A DNA stretch of 64,000 nt. Source: Dugong dugon (lineage: Eukaryota; Chordata; Mammalia; Sirenia; Dugongidae). The notes under the pieces are model-generated. The model had not been told where the DNA came from and did no database searches. It saw only the letters and a program-made list of their open reading frames with translations. Positions 1 to 9,570 of this stretch are shown here, piece after piece. How positions within the stretch are numbered: the first letter of the stretch is position 1; each line of letters opens with the position of its first letter. The position numbers and the translations under genes were made by a program. Where the stretch lies: contig CM057476.1 of the NCBI GenBank assembly GCA_030035585.1, forward strand, positions 1,852,501 through 1,916,500, given 5' to 3'.

Positions 1-278
1 GACTACCCAGGACTCACAGACAACAGTAAGGACCTTGGATTTGACATTAAATGCAGTGAGAAGCCGCTGAAGGTTTTAAATAGGGGAAGACATGACATCG
101 TTTACACTTAAGTCTGCTTTAAATCGAGTTCTTTTCTGAGTTTTAACAGCTTCTAAAAATCTTTGCTCCATGGTGATCTTCCTAAAAAGACAAGTCTAAT
201 GACACACTCCAATTTTAAAGACCTCTCTGATTAATATTTTACACAATCAAAAACCAAACACGTAAGCTTGCCACGTAG

Positions 279-667
279 AGATGTACTCAATCAGAATCTA
301 CGGTTTTACAAGATCCCCAGGCGATTCTTACGTACAATAAATTTTGAGAACCACTGCTCTAGCAGTAGGAGCCCTGCATGCACAGTGGTTAAAGCACTCG
401 GCTGCTAACCAAAAGGTCGGCAGTTGGAACGCACCAGCCGCTCTGAGGGAGAAAGATATGGCAGTCTGCTTTTGCAAAGATTTATAGCCTTGGAAACCCT
501 ATGGGGTCTCTATGAGTCGGAATCACTTTCCCAACAGCTGGTTTGGGCTCTACTAGCAGTTCTCAGAATTGGTCCCTAATCAGCAGCATTAGCATCACCC
601 GGGAACTTGTTAAATATGCAAATTCTCAGCAGGGGTTCAAACTAGAACCGATGGGTTCAAAGCCCTG
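279..667. mobile_element. Palindromic hAT-type MITE (MER58-like), split by a SINE
   Basis: Two pieces (279-367 and 547-667) flank a SINE. The centre contains TTTGAGAACCACTG facing an inverted partial copy, the hallmark of hAT-Charlie MITEs. The right end finishes AAGCCCTG. A fuller paralogue lies at 35066-35742, whose CAGGGCTTC/GAAGCCCTG termini define the element; here the outer left arm is missing. The MER58 name is from memory. Confidence 0.6.
368..546 (+). mobile_element. AfroSINE (type A)
   Basis: Starts with the AfroSINE type A head (GCCCTG..GCACAGTGGTTAA, tRNA A-box-like), then the B-box-like GGTCGGCAGTTGGAA, and ends in a GAGTCGGAATC..GGTTTGG tail. Flanking near-direct repeats GCTCTAGCAGTA (356-367) and GCTCTACTAGCAGT (547-560) are its target-site duplication. 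It sits in the middle of the MITE at 279-667. Confidence 0.9.
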
Positions 668-702
668 GGTACACAAGAAAATCCACTGAGGTGCCAGAAT
701 AC

Positions 703-813
703 TGTTGTTAGGTGCCATTGAGTCGGTTCCAACTCATAGCAATCCAATGTATCACAGAATGAAACACTGCCTGGTCCTGGGCCATGCTCACAAACGTCGT
801 TATGCTTGAGCCC
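703..813 (-). mobile_element. RTE/AfroSINE 3' tail fragment
   Basis: Begins TGTTGTTAGGTGCCATTGAGTCGG and continues through the ACACTGCCTGGTCCTG segment. This is the complement of the last ~110 bp of the afrotherian RTE LINE, with its CAACAA-type tail at the left edge. It is strongly 5'-truncated. Confidence 0.75.
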
Positions 814-815
814 TT

Positions 816-1400
816 GCCAAAATATTACAACGAATATTTAATCTCATTTTAAATGACTTTGTATGTTTTACAATATGTATATTTGACAAGGCTACACATG
901 CATACTTAACTTACATACTGGGTATACTGTTGTGTACGCTCAAAGTCTCTTACTGATGGTGTACAAAATCAAATTTGGAGATCTCTGCTTTTCAGAATCC
1001 AGCAAACATTACTCTTTCTTCCACTCACCAACCACAATCCGTTTCATGATTCACCATATATCATGGCATAGCCTTTGCCTTAAAGTGCCTTAGCTTCTTT
1101 TCCAAACCAGAAAAATTCAGTTTATCCTTTAAGGACAAACCCAAACGCCATCTCTTTCACCTTTTCTACAAAGCTTTGTTTCCACTTGTATGACTACCAT
1201 TATCGCAATGCATGGTAATTAGTTTCTCTCTGTCACACACACACTTAAGAACTCCTCCAGACTAGGCTGCTAATCACAGTTTAGTCCTTAGCACCTAGTC
1301 CGGTGTTCAGCACCATAGCAGTAACCCTATGAAATACATTTTAAAAAACCTAGTCATAAGCTGAACTGCCATCTCCAGTGGGTAATACTCTAAAAGCAGC
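816..1400 (+). other. Gene-free interval with a probable L2 remnant
   Basis: No ORF or motif stands out. About 1110-1330 resembles the plus-sense L2 3' region (GCCATCTCTTTCACC-like followed by CCTTAGCACCTAGTCCGGTG), but it is very diverged. The left half is AT-rich and I recognise nothing in it. Confidence 0.4.
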
Positions 1401-1401
1401 G

Positions 1402-1564
1402 CAGTGGTTCTCAAAGTGTGATCTCTGACTGGCAGCATCAGCAGCACCTGGAACTCACTAGAAAAGCAAACCAGGGAGGGTCCCACTCCCATCTCTACTG
1501 GGTCAGAAATGGAGTAGAGCACCTTCCAGGTGATACTGATGCAGGTAAAGTTTGAGAACCACTG
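1402..1564. mobile_element. hAT-Charlie MITE (MER3/MER20-like)
   Basis: Complete terminal inverted repeats are visible: CAGTGGTTCTCAAA at 1402 and TTTGAGAACCACTG ending at 1564. The interior GCAGCATCAGCAGCACCTGG and the ACCTTCCAGGTGATACTGATG segment are typical of this MITE group. The 8-bp flanks no longer match as a duplication. Confidence 0.75.
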
Positions 1565-1774
1565 GAGTACCTACACTATTAATAGAATCAAATACATTTT
1601 GCGGAATATGATGACTATATGTCCTGATTTACCCAGTATAAATCTGGTCTTCAGCTTTGTCTACACATAACCATTAGTGTCCCCTTTCAATCTGAAAAGC
1701 ATCCCAGTTTGAATGACAGATTACAGGGACTATGTAGTCACTCCTAAAGTAAGAATATAAATTTGTGCTCCCAG

Positions 1775-3221
1775 CATCATGGGCACAAATTAAAAAAAAC
1801 AAAAACAAAAAAACAGAAAATAACAAATGCTTGAGAGGCTGCAGGAAGACTGGAACTCTTATGCACTGCTAGTGGGAATGCAAAATGGTACAACCACTTT
1901 GGAAAACCATACGGTGCTTCCCTAAAAAGCTACAAATAGAAATACCATATAACCCTGCAATCCCACTCCATGGGACACATCCTAGAGAAATAAGAGCCAT
2001 CACACGAATAAACATATGCACACCCATGCTCACTGCAGCACTGTTCACAATAGCAAAAAGATGGAAGCAACCTAGATGCCCATCAACAGATAAATGGATA
2101 AACAACCTATAGTACATACACACAATGGAGTACTACACAATGATAAAGAACAATGATGAACCTGCCAAGCATCTCCCAACATAGATGAATCTGGAGGGCA
2201 TTACGCTGAGTGAAATAAGTTAATCACAAAAGGCCAAATATCGTATGAGACCTCTACTACGAAAACTCATGAAAAGGTTTACACACAAGAAACAATCTTG
2301 GATATTCACGAGGGAGGGGAGGGGTAGGGCAGGAAAAACACTAAATCGACAATAAATAGATGAGTGGTAACTTTGGGGAAGGGTAAGACAGTACACAATA
2401 CTGGGGAAGCCAGCACAGCTTGCACAAGGCAAGGTCATGGAAGCTCCATAGACACATTCAAACTCCCTGAAGGACCGAATTGCTGGACTGAGGGCTGTGG
2501 GGACCATGGTTTTGGGGAACATCTAGCTCAACTGGCACAACATAGTTTATAAAGAAAACGTTCTACGTTCTCTTAGGTGAGTAGCGTCTGGGGTCTTAAA
2601 AGCCTGTTAGCGGCCATCTAAGATACTCCACTGGTCTCACCCCTTCGGGAGCATGAAGAAAACTAAAGACACAAGAGAAAGATTAGTCCAAAGGACTAAT
2701 GGATCACAACTACCATGGCCTCCACCAGTCTGAGTCCAGCACCACTAGATGGTGCTCGGCTACCACCACTGACTGCTCTGACAGGGATCACAACAGAGGG
2801 TCCCAGACAGGGCTGGAGAAAAATCTAGAACAAAATTCTAACTCACAAAAAAAGACTAGATTTACTGGCCTGACAAAGACTGGAGAAACCCCAAGAGTAT
2901 AACCCCTGGACACCGTTTTAGCTCAGTAATGAAGTCACTCCTGAGGTTCACCGTTCAGCCAAAGATTAGACAGGCCCATAAAACAAACCGAGGCTAAAGG
3001 GGCACACCAGCCTAGGGGCAAGCATGAGAAGGCAGAAGGGGACAGGAAAGCTGGTAATAGGGAACCCAAGGTCGAGAAGGGAGAGTGTCGACACATCGTG
3101 GGGTTGTTAACCAACATCATAAAACAATATGTGTACTGACTCTGTGATGAGAAGCTAGTTTTTCTGTAAACCTTCATCTAAAGTACAATAAAAAAAAAGT
3201 ACCATGGAAATAGAAAAAAAA
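1775..3221 (+). mobile_element. 5'-truncated L1, 3' end with elephant-type 3'UTR
   Basis: Contains the end of L1 ORF2 followed by a ~1 kb 3'UTR (AGCGTCTGGGGTCTTAAAAGC, GGCCATCTAAGATACTCC, AGTCCAAAGGACTAATGG blocks) and A-rich runs at 3189-3221. Flanks TAAATTTGTGCTCCCA (about 1756) and TAAGTTTGTGCTTCCA (about 3224) look like a diverged target-site duplication. An antisense, older cognate of the same 3'UTR lies at 31640-32615. Confidence 0.85.
1885..2112 (+). pseudogene. L1 ORF2 C-terminal remnant
   Basis: An open 75-codon stretch preserves the far C-terminal part of the L1 ORF2 protein: the VQPLWK motif, a PAIPL segment, the AALFTIAK motif and CPSTDKWI in the expected order. In a full element this follows the endonuclease, reverse transcriptase and Cys-rich regions, none of which is present here. 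The reading is interrupted just downstream, so nothing functional is encoded. It belongs to the L1 at 1775-3221. Recognition of the family is secure; the exact subfamily is not. Confidence 0.8.
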
Positions 3222-3239
3222 TGTAAGTTTGTGCTTCCA

Positions 3240-3529
3240 ATAACCACACTAACTAAAAATGATAATTTGTATTTATACCAAAAGACTTCCATGTGTGCAG
3301 CAAAAAACACAAAAAACAAAAGGAAACTGCATACTGTTCCAGCTAGCTTTAGACAACACCCGTGCAAATAAAAGGATGGCTAAAACTCATGGCATGAATC
3401 TTCTTTCCCTTGTCCCAGACCCAACAGCCTCTTCCCTAGTCCTCCAACACCCCCAGAATGCCCCACCACATGGGCGCTCACCTCTTTCTCTAGGAAGTCC
3501 CCAGTCTGCCCCCCCAAACCACAGGACTG
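3240..3529. other. Unique spacer, no feature recognised
   Basis: C-rich towards its right end, leading into the L2 remnant. The open reading frames in both directions are low-complexity Pro/Ser-rich translations without recognisable domains; I do not consider them genes. Confidence 0.5.
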
Positions 3530-3735
3530 TCTCCCTCCTTCCAAGTCCGCTCCAAAGTCACCTAGCAAGGCCTTCCCTGCCCTCTCGGAAATGTCACCCC
3601 CCTGCTGCCTTTTTTCTGCTTTGCAGTCATTACATCTGCTCGACCTATGTTATTCCTCACCCTGATCCTCCATAAAGTGTAAGCCGTATGAAGACAAAAA
3701 TATTTCTTTGATTCACTCCTTTGTCTCCAGGGGCT
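3530..3735 (+). mobile_element. L2 LINE 3' region
   Basis: CCAAGTCCGCTCCAAAGTCACC, GGCCTTCCCTGCCCTC, then AAGTGTAAGCCGTATGAAGAC and CACTCCTTTGTCTCCAGGGG follow the order of the plus-sense L2 3' consensus (Cys/Pro-rich end, then 'gtaagctccatgagg' and 'tatccccag' blocks). It is an old, degenerate copy. Confidence 0.6.
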
Positions 3736-3849
3736 AAAAGTCTCGGCCACACATACTCAAATAACCGCGCCATGGAACAGTCCCATAAATCTGTTGGTAT
3801 AGACTTCATCAACACTTTCTTCCCGTCTAGGTGTTCGCTTGCAGAACTC

Positions 3850-4790
3850 AGCAGCCAAGCTCTCCAGGCTCGCACCCCCCGCCCGGCTCTAGCCCGGCGG
3901 TCCGTGGGGACACAGGTGCCCCGGCCGCCCTGCCCACCCGACTGAGCCATCTGCTGTCCCCGCAGCACCCTGGCCCACCTGGGGTTAAGCCCGCCCACAG
4001 CGCCCCGGCACCGGGCCCCCCGAGAGGCCAAGTGCAGCTAAGCGGGCGCTTCCTGGTGCCGGATGTTCTGAAATGCCACCAGAAAGACTTTAGGTCGCTG
4101 AGCGCTATTAAAGGGGGTCCGGACGCAGCCCACCTCCGTGCCAGCCCGCACCCCCGCGGCCGCAGCCTCACCAAGGACAGCGACAGAGGCAAACGTCCGA
4201 CGTCCGACGCTGTCGGGGTGCAGCCGCTTCCTCAGGGGCGCAGGTAACTGAGGGGTAGGCCCCTGGATCCCCCCTTCGCAGCCTTCGCAGCCGCCGACCT
4301 CGCCCCTCACACCTAACCCCACGCCCCTCGCCCGTCGCCGCCGGACACTTAACAGTCGCCGCTGGGCCAACGGTCATGGAGCCGCCGGATCCCTCCGCGC
4401 CAGAACTTTGCGCCTCCGGACACCGCCCCCAAAGGCCCCCGGCCCTCCTCAGCCCAGCAGAGCCGCCGCCCGCTGTCCCGTCGCCTGCAGCTCTGGGTTC
4501 CAACCCGTGACGGACGGGCACGGGGGCGGCAGGCAGAATGGGCGCAGCCCTCTTTTTCTGGGCGGAAGGACACCGTAGCCTACAAGCGAGCGAAGGGGTT
4601 CGACGGCACGCGACGCCTGGGCTAACGGCGGGCAGGCGCGCGCTGCACTCTGATTGGCTGCCACCCGGGCGGCCGTTTCCGACGGGGCGGGGCCAAAGAA
4701 GCCCCGCCTCACCGTCGGGTAGTTGCTAAGAGCGAGACAGGCATGAGGGCGGGAAGTGTTGGGTATGTGCCTAACTTGTGGAGCAGGGCA
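3850..4790. promoter_or_regulatory. CpG island promoter, possibly bidirectional
   Basis: Nearly 1 kb is GC-rich with undepleted CpG in an otherwise CpG-poor window, which marks a germline-unmethylated promoter. Motifs seen: inverted CCAAT (GATTGGCTG, about 4651), an Sp1-type box GGGGCGGGGCC (about 4684), and an RFX-like GTTGCTAAG (about 4722). Read on the minus strand the order is GC box, CCAAT, then an ATG at 4376 in a modest context; on the plus strand an ATG at 4375 and a short AGGCATGAGG..GTATGT segment with a donor-like site follow the boxes at about 4741. Donor-like sites also occur at 4243 (+, CAG|GTAACT) and about 4172 (-, CTTG|GTGAGG). Downstream exons are not recognisable on either side, so direction and gene identity are unknown. 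Confidence 0.8.
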
Positions 4791-5099
4791 GGCACAGAAC
4801 AGGCCCTCAGTCAACTTCGAAATTGTGACCCGGTGGGCTTTGAGCACCCTACTGTCAAAGGTCGACTTGATCTCTGGCTGGCCCTAAACGTTAGAAGCCA
4901 TTTCACGCACTAAATGTAAAAAGAGATTTGCGTTTTGCCCCCAATGAAAATAAAATGCACGCCAAGGCCAGGGTGTCACGTGGCTCTATAACTAACCATT
5001 TAAATTTCCAAGTCAACAAATTCGTGTATTGAGTGCGTGCATGCTAATCTGTAACGACATGCTAAAAGTAGTTCTCAAGCTGATGTGTAACGTGCCAAA

Positions 5100-5272
5100 G
5101 GTATTTCTCAAACACTAACCGCATCAGCATTACCTGGTGAGTTTATTGAAACCAGATTGCTGGTCTACACCCACATAGATTCTGATTCAGCAGGTCTGAG
5201 CTGGGGCGCAATAATTTGCATTCCTGACAAGGTACGGTGATGCTGATGCTGCTGGTCCAAGAGCCACACTGA
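5100..5272. mobile_element. hAT-Charlie MITE (MER3-like)
   Basis: TCTCAAACACTAACCGCATCAGCATTACC, the mid-element GATTCTGATTCAGCAGGTCTG, and GTGATGCTGATGCTGCTGGTCC then CCACACTG follow MITE consensus order. The terminal inverted repeats are eroded. Confidence 0.65.
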
Positions 5273-5487
5273 TATAAGGCACTGAGCTAGATGCTTTATC
5301 AGGAGTTTATTTCTTCACTGAGGCAAAATCAACACCAACAGCACAATTGGGGATATTGTGAAAAAAAAAAAAGAACAGAACTATTTGTCAAGCCGGGAAG
5401 TGGGATTGATACTATACAATTATGTGACTGGTTAAGTCCAGTGGTGGCTCAGTGTGGTTTCTATATAAAAGGGAGCAGAGGGGATAT

Positions 5488-5698
5488 GGAGCCCTGGTGG
5501 CACAGTGGTTAAGCACTCAGCTGCTAACCAAAAGGTCAGTAGATTGAATCCACCAGCTGTTCTTGGGAGAAAGATGTAGTCAGCTTCCATAAAGATTACA
5601 GACTTGGAAACCCTATGGGGCAGTTCTACTCTGTCCTACAGGGTCACTGTGAGTCGCAATTAACTGGAGGGCAACGGGTTTGGTTTTGGTGTTGGTTT
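5488..5698 (+). mobile_element. AfroSINE (type A), first of a trio
   Basis: Full-length head (GCCCTGGTGGCACAGTGG) through the GGCAACGGGTTTGG tail. AGGGGATAT precedes it (5479-5487) and is repeated after it (5703-5711), a clear target-site duplication. Confidence 0.9.
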
Positions 5699-5717
5699 TT
5701 ATAGGGGATATAGGAGC

Positions 5718-5896
5718 CCCGGAGCCCTGGTGGCACAGTGGTGGTTAAGAGATCAGCTGCTAACCAAAAGGTTGGCAGTTTGAATCCACCAACCGCTCCT
5801 TGGAAACCCTGTGGGGCTATTCTACTCTCTCCAATAGGGTAGCTGTGAGTCAGAAGTGACTCAATGGCAATGGGTTGGTTTGTTTGTTTGCTTTTG
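5718..5896 (+). mobile_element. AfroSINE (type A), second of a trio
   Basis: Head GGAGCCCTGGTGGCACAG to the tail CAATGGGTTGGTTTG. It lacks the middle ~30 bp (the 'gagaaagatgtggcag' segment) present in copies one and three, so it is a shorter subtype. Confidence 0.9.
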
Positions 5897-5897
5897 G

Positions 5898-6108
5898 ATA
5901 GGAGACCTGGTGGCATAGTGGTTAAGCACTTGGCTGCTAACTGAAATGTAGGCGGTTTGAACTCATCAGCTGCTCCGTGGGAGAAAGATGTGGCAGTCAG
6001 CTTCCGTATAGATTACAGACTTTGAAACCTTATGGGGCAGTTCTACTCCATCCTATAGGGTTGCTATGAGTTGGAATCGACTCCACGGCAATGGGTTTGG
6101 TTTGGGTT
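5898..6108 (+). mobile_element. AfroSINE (type A), third of a trio
   Basis: Head GAGACCTGGTGGCATAGTGG to GGCAATGGGTTTGGTTTGGG; includes the longer mid segment. It is followed by AGGGGATACGG, again the target motif seen beside copy one. Confidence 0.9.
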
Positions 6109-6299
6109 ACAGGGGATACGGCCGCCGCTAGGAACTTGTTTTAAAGCTGCACTTATACAGCAGGTATATTATTTTTTATTCATACTTAAAGAGTGTATAC
6201 TTGGGGGTGGGGGTGGAGAGGGCTAAAGTCTACCTAAGCCACCTCCCTAAGTCCTACAGTTTCACCCGCAGTATGAAAGGAGTAGGCTAGATTTCACTG

Positions 6300-6455
6300 T
6301 TTTGCACACTGACTTGATCATAAGAATCAGCTGGGGGCACTTCTGCAAAACACAGTTCCCAGATCATTCTGATTCGGTAGGTTTTGAAAGCAAGGAGTTT
6401 TCGTCTAACGAGTGACACCAGGTGATTCTTATGTCAGAGAAGTGTGAGAAATTTG
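6300..6455. mobile_element. Probable hAT MITE remnant
   Basis: CATAAGAATCAGCTGGGGGCACTTC..CCCAGATCATTCTGATTC and the later ACACCAGGTGATTCTTATGTC resemble MER20/MER3-type MITEs. The terminal repeats are not preserved, so the call is tentative. Confidence 0.45.
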
Positions 6456-6644
6456 GGGCAAAATCTGTGTTTCTGACATCACATTTGCATTATTTATGAG
6501 AAATGGCAGGACATTTGAAAGGAAGAGTACTTTGGGGAAAATTTCACTTAAAAAAAAAAAATACACGTGCTGGAATGCAACAGGAGCGTTAACTTTTCCA
6601 GAAAGGATTTAAGAGATTGATGTGAAAGCTGTTCAGTAGCCTCG

Positions 6645-6734
6645 CCAGCAGGTGGCGGACTAAAACAAGAAATACACGTTTACAGCCACAAGGCCAAGGG
6701 AAGAAAAATACCCCGAACGGACACTAGAGGGCAG
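6645..6734 (+). promoter_or_regulatory. Two tandem CTCF-type motifs
   Basis: CCAGCAGGTGGCGG (6645-6658) matches the CTCF core CCASYAGRKGGCRS at every position. ACACTAGAGGGCAG (6721-6734) matches at 13 of 14. Both have the same orientation and are 76 bp apart in repeat-free sequence, about 1.9 kb from the CpG island. Binding itself is inferred. Confidence 0.6.
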
Positions 6735-7067
6735 AAGTTCCACACTTGTGTTCTCTGTGTTTATTTTCTCTATACGCCGTAACTCCTTGTAACTGCTAAG
6801 ATACACTAAATATCACTGGCTTTTGTGGTGCGGAGGGATGTCTGGGTGTGTATAATGTATGAAATAGTTGGTTTCAAAGATGTAATAAGTTGTGATACAG
6901 CAACATGTAGACAAAACCCTTAATTCTACTGATGGTGCAAGCATTGCATCTCACAAAACTCACCTAAAATTTAAAAAGAGAAAGTGACAGGGAGAAATGG
7001 GCAAAACACTGACTTTTTAAAAAGTTTCTATACTGATAGAACTACCAGGAACTTAATGATATCAGAA

Positions 7068-8045
7068 TAAAATACCAACAGTTGTGCCCATGTGGAACCT
7101 AGAACAAAGGGATTCTGTGTGGTTTAAAATCAGAAGAGCTGTAAGTCAAGGTTGTATCCTTTCACCGTACTTATTCAATCTGTACGCTGAGCAAATAATC
7201 CCAGAAGCTGGACTGTATGAAGAGGAATGAGGCACCAGGATTGGAGGAAGACTCATTAACAACCTGCAATATGCAGATAACACAACCTTGCTTCCTGAAA
7301 GTGAAGAGGACTTGAAGCACTTACTGATGAAGATCAAAGACCACAGCCTTCAGTATGGATTACACCTCAACATAAAGGAAACAAAAATCCTCACAACTAG
7401 ACCAATAAGCAACATCATGATAAACGGAGAAAATGTTGACGTTGTCAGGGATTTCATTTTACTTGGATCTATAATCAACACCCATGGAAGCGGCAGTCAA
7501 GAAATTGAACAATGTATTGCATTCAGCAAATGTGCTGCAAAAGACCTCTTTAAAATGTTAAAAAGCAAAGATGTCACTTTAAGAACTAAGGTGCACCTGA
7601 CCCAAGCAATAGTATTTTCAATTGCCTCATATGCCTGCAAAAACTGGATGATGAATAAGGAAGACTGAAGAAGGATTGACACCTTTGAATTGTGGTGTTG
7701 GCAAAGAATATTGAATATTTACTATGGGTGCCAGAAGAGCGAACAAATCTGTCTTGGGAGAAGCACAGGCAGAATCCTCCTTAGAAGTGAGGATGGCAAC
7801 ACTTCATCTCACATGCTTTGGACATGTTCTCAGGAGGGATGATTCCCTGGAGAAGGACATCATGCTTGGTAGAGGGTCAGCAAAAAAGAGGAAGACCCTC
7901 AGCGAGATGGATTGACACAGTGGCTGCAACAATGAGCTCAAGCACAGCAACGAGAGGATGGTGCAGGACCACGTAGTGTTCCCTTCTGTTGTGCATAGGG
8001 TCACTGTGAGTTGGAACTGACTCCACAGCACCTAACAACAACAAT
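7068..8045 (+). mobile_element. RTE-clade LINE, 5'-truncated (RT core to 3' end)
   Basis: One of the longer RTE copies here. Its ORF remnants run in order: the SQGCILSP-like RT block, the catalytic palm motif (about 7270-7290), the HLN-IKETKILTT block, the FILLGS and CAAKDLF blocks, SYAC, and the FGHVLRRD..EKDIMLG C-terminal region, ending at CACCTAACAACAACAATG. The metal-binding YADD motif reads YADN, and stop codons occur (for example before 7230 and at 7666), so it is dead. No poly(A) is present; the tail is CAACAA-type, as expected for RTE. Confidence 0.9.
7288..7915 (+). pseudogene. RTE reverse transcriptase C-terminal remnant
   Basis: Two open segments (7288-7668 and 7724-7915) with a stop between them encode the thumb and C-terminal part of an RTE-type reverse transcriptase. 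Visible landmarks are the EEDLKHLLMKIKDHSLQYG helix, TKILTT, FILLGS, KCAAKDLFK and TLRTKVHLTQA, then the ANKSVL and GHVLRRD blocks. The catalytic motif just upstream is altered. In a full RTE the protein also has an N-terminal endonuclease, absent here. It is non-functional. Confidence 0.85.
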
Positions 8046-8162
8046 GACAACAAAATACCAGTAGCTCACCAGTCCACATGGCCCTGCAGGGCACAGCCCC
8101 ACCTACCTCTCCAGCCAACAGCATCCCTGCCGTTCACGAGCTTCCTCACTTTCAAGCCTGTC

Positions 8163-8236
8163 TTTCTAGTCTGTCTTAGTCTGGAAGCTCTGCTGAAGCC
8201 TGTTCACTAAGGGTGATGCTTCTGGTATTTGAAATA
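8163..8236 (-). mobile_element. AfroSINE body fragment (tRNA-Gly family)
   Basis: Complement of the CTTCCAGACTAAGACAGACTA / GTATTTCAAATACCAG segment seen in full at 57058-57370. Only ~75 bp remain. Confidence 0.7.
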
Positions 8237-8595
8237 CAGTACATGTATATTATAAATAACTACAAATATATTGGGTATGCATGTTCAACATTTTTTCCCA
8301 TTACAGGTGCAAGATCAAAAACAGTTTGGAGACAAGAAGCCTGTAAGATAAAGTCTATATTCCACAATATAGCAGAGCCTACCCTTTGTCTACTTGTCTG
8401 ACCTTGCACCTTTCCGTGAACATAACAAAGAGATGGTCTCTTCCTGCCTCTGGACTCTGTTGTATATGATGCCCACAGATGCTCTAGCTCTCCTGTGATT
8501 ATGAGCAAAACCACACGAGATAAATTTTCTTTATTGTCTAATGCAGCTGAATCAAAGTTTTCTGTCATTGCAGCCCAAGACACCATCACTGAAGC

Positions 8596-8773
8596 ACTGG
8601 TTCCCAGACCGAGATGTGGAGCAGAATCACCAGGGTGCTTGTTAAAGGGCAGATTTGTGCTCCCGAGCTCCACCAACTGAACCAGAGTCTGCAGAGTACA
8701 CGAATCTCTATTTTCAAAAGGCTTTCCAGTTGATTCTGACGTCAGCGGATCAAGATCAAACTTTGAGGAACAC
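8596..8773. mobile_element. hAT-Charlie MITE (MER3-like)
   Basis: CACTGGTTCCCAGACC at the left and ACTTTGAGGAACACTG at the right are degenerate terminal inverted repeats. The interior GAGCAGAATCACCAGGGTGC and CCAGTTGATTCTGACG fit the family. Confidence 0.7.
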
Positions 8774-9384
8774 TGCCAAGTTATGTTTTTAGAGTAATGT
8801 GTTTGGATCAGAAATGAAATTTGGAATTTAGTGGAGGACACATCTAGTTTCAACAAAAATGAAATCTAACTGGGCATACTTCAAAGGGTAACTCTTTTCA
8901 GGTAAATAAGTATCCTAAAGAAATGCTTTTTCTTCCATCGCTCATTGGCTTCTATTCTGAACAAAACTGAACCTCCCTCTCATCTAAATTGTTTTATATG
9001 TTAGTAGAAATTGACACAAAGTTTCAGCATCTGTTACATGCAGAGGATACACCTGAGAGAGAGTGCTTTGAAAGATGTCATTCAAGATAAAGGTCATATT
9101 GCTTTAAATGCCAGTAATAAGATCACATAATTAAATTTGTTGGTACAATTTTCATTTCCCTCAATGTTTAGTAGCCTGGTTCCTGTTAATTTTTAACTAG
9201 TATAAAGGATGTCTTTTTCAGACAGTATGGGGCTTCTGAACTGACCAGTAGCAGAGGTAGAAGTAATTTGGGTCATGATTTGTCAGCCTAATCTGTATTA
9301 TTTAATTGTTTGCTTATTAATGTCTTTGAAATTTCACCATCTTCAATTCTTTAGGACCTCTTGGGAACTAACACCAACATATTA
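8774..9384. other. AT-rich unique interval
   Basis: No ORF of note, no repeat recognised, no promoter motif. Likely intronic or intergenic. Confidence 0.5.
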
Positions 9385-9570
9385 CTAAAACCAAAACCCA
9401 CTGCTGTCGAGTTGATTCCGACTCATAGGGACCCTATGGGACACAGTAGAACTGCCCCATAGGATTTCCAAGGCTGAACTCTTCAAGGAAGCAGACCGCC
9501 ACATCTTTCTCCCACGGAGCAGCTGGTGCGTTTGAACCGCCAACCTTTCTGTTAGCAGCTGAGCGCTTAA
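9385..9570 (-). mobile_element. AfroSINE (type A), 5'-truncated
   Basis: Left edge AAAACCCACTGCTGTCGAGTTG is the SINE tail in complement; it runs to GTTAGCAGCTGAGCGCTTAA. The last ~25 bp of the head (complement of GCCCTGGTGGCACAG) is missing. Confidence 0.88.

Noticed and set aside
4038-4847. Long Arg/Gly/Ala-rich minus-strand frames in the CpG island
   Set aside because: GC-rich DNA leaves all frames open; composition is typical of translated CpG island, and no family is recognisable.
8290-8345. A possible 36-nt micro-exon (TTACAG|GTGCAAG..GCCT|GTAAGA)
   Set aside because: Splice-like ends occur by chance at this frequency and no neighbouring exon supports it.
8260-8856. 198-codon minus-strand open frame
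   Set aside because: It runs through a hAT MITE (8596-8773) and unique sequence; no domain, no promoter.
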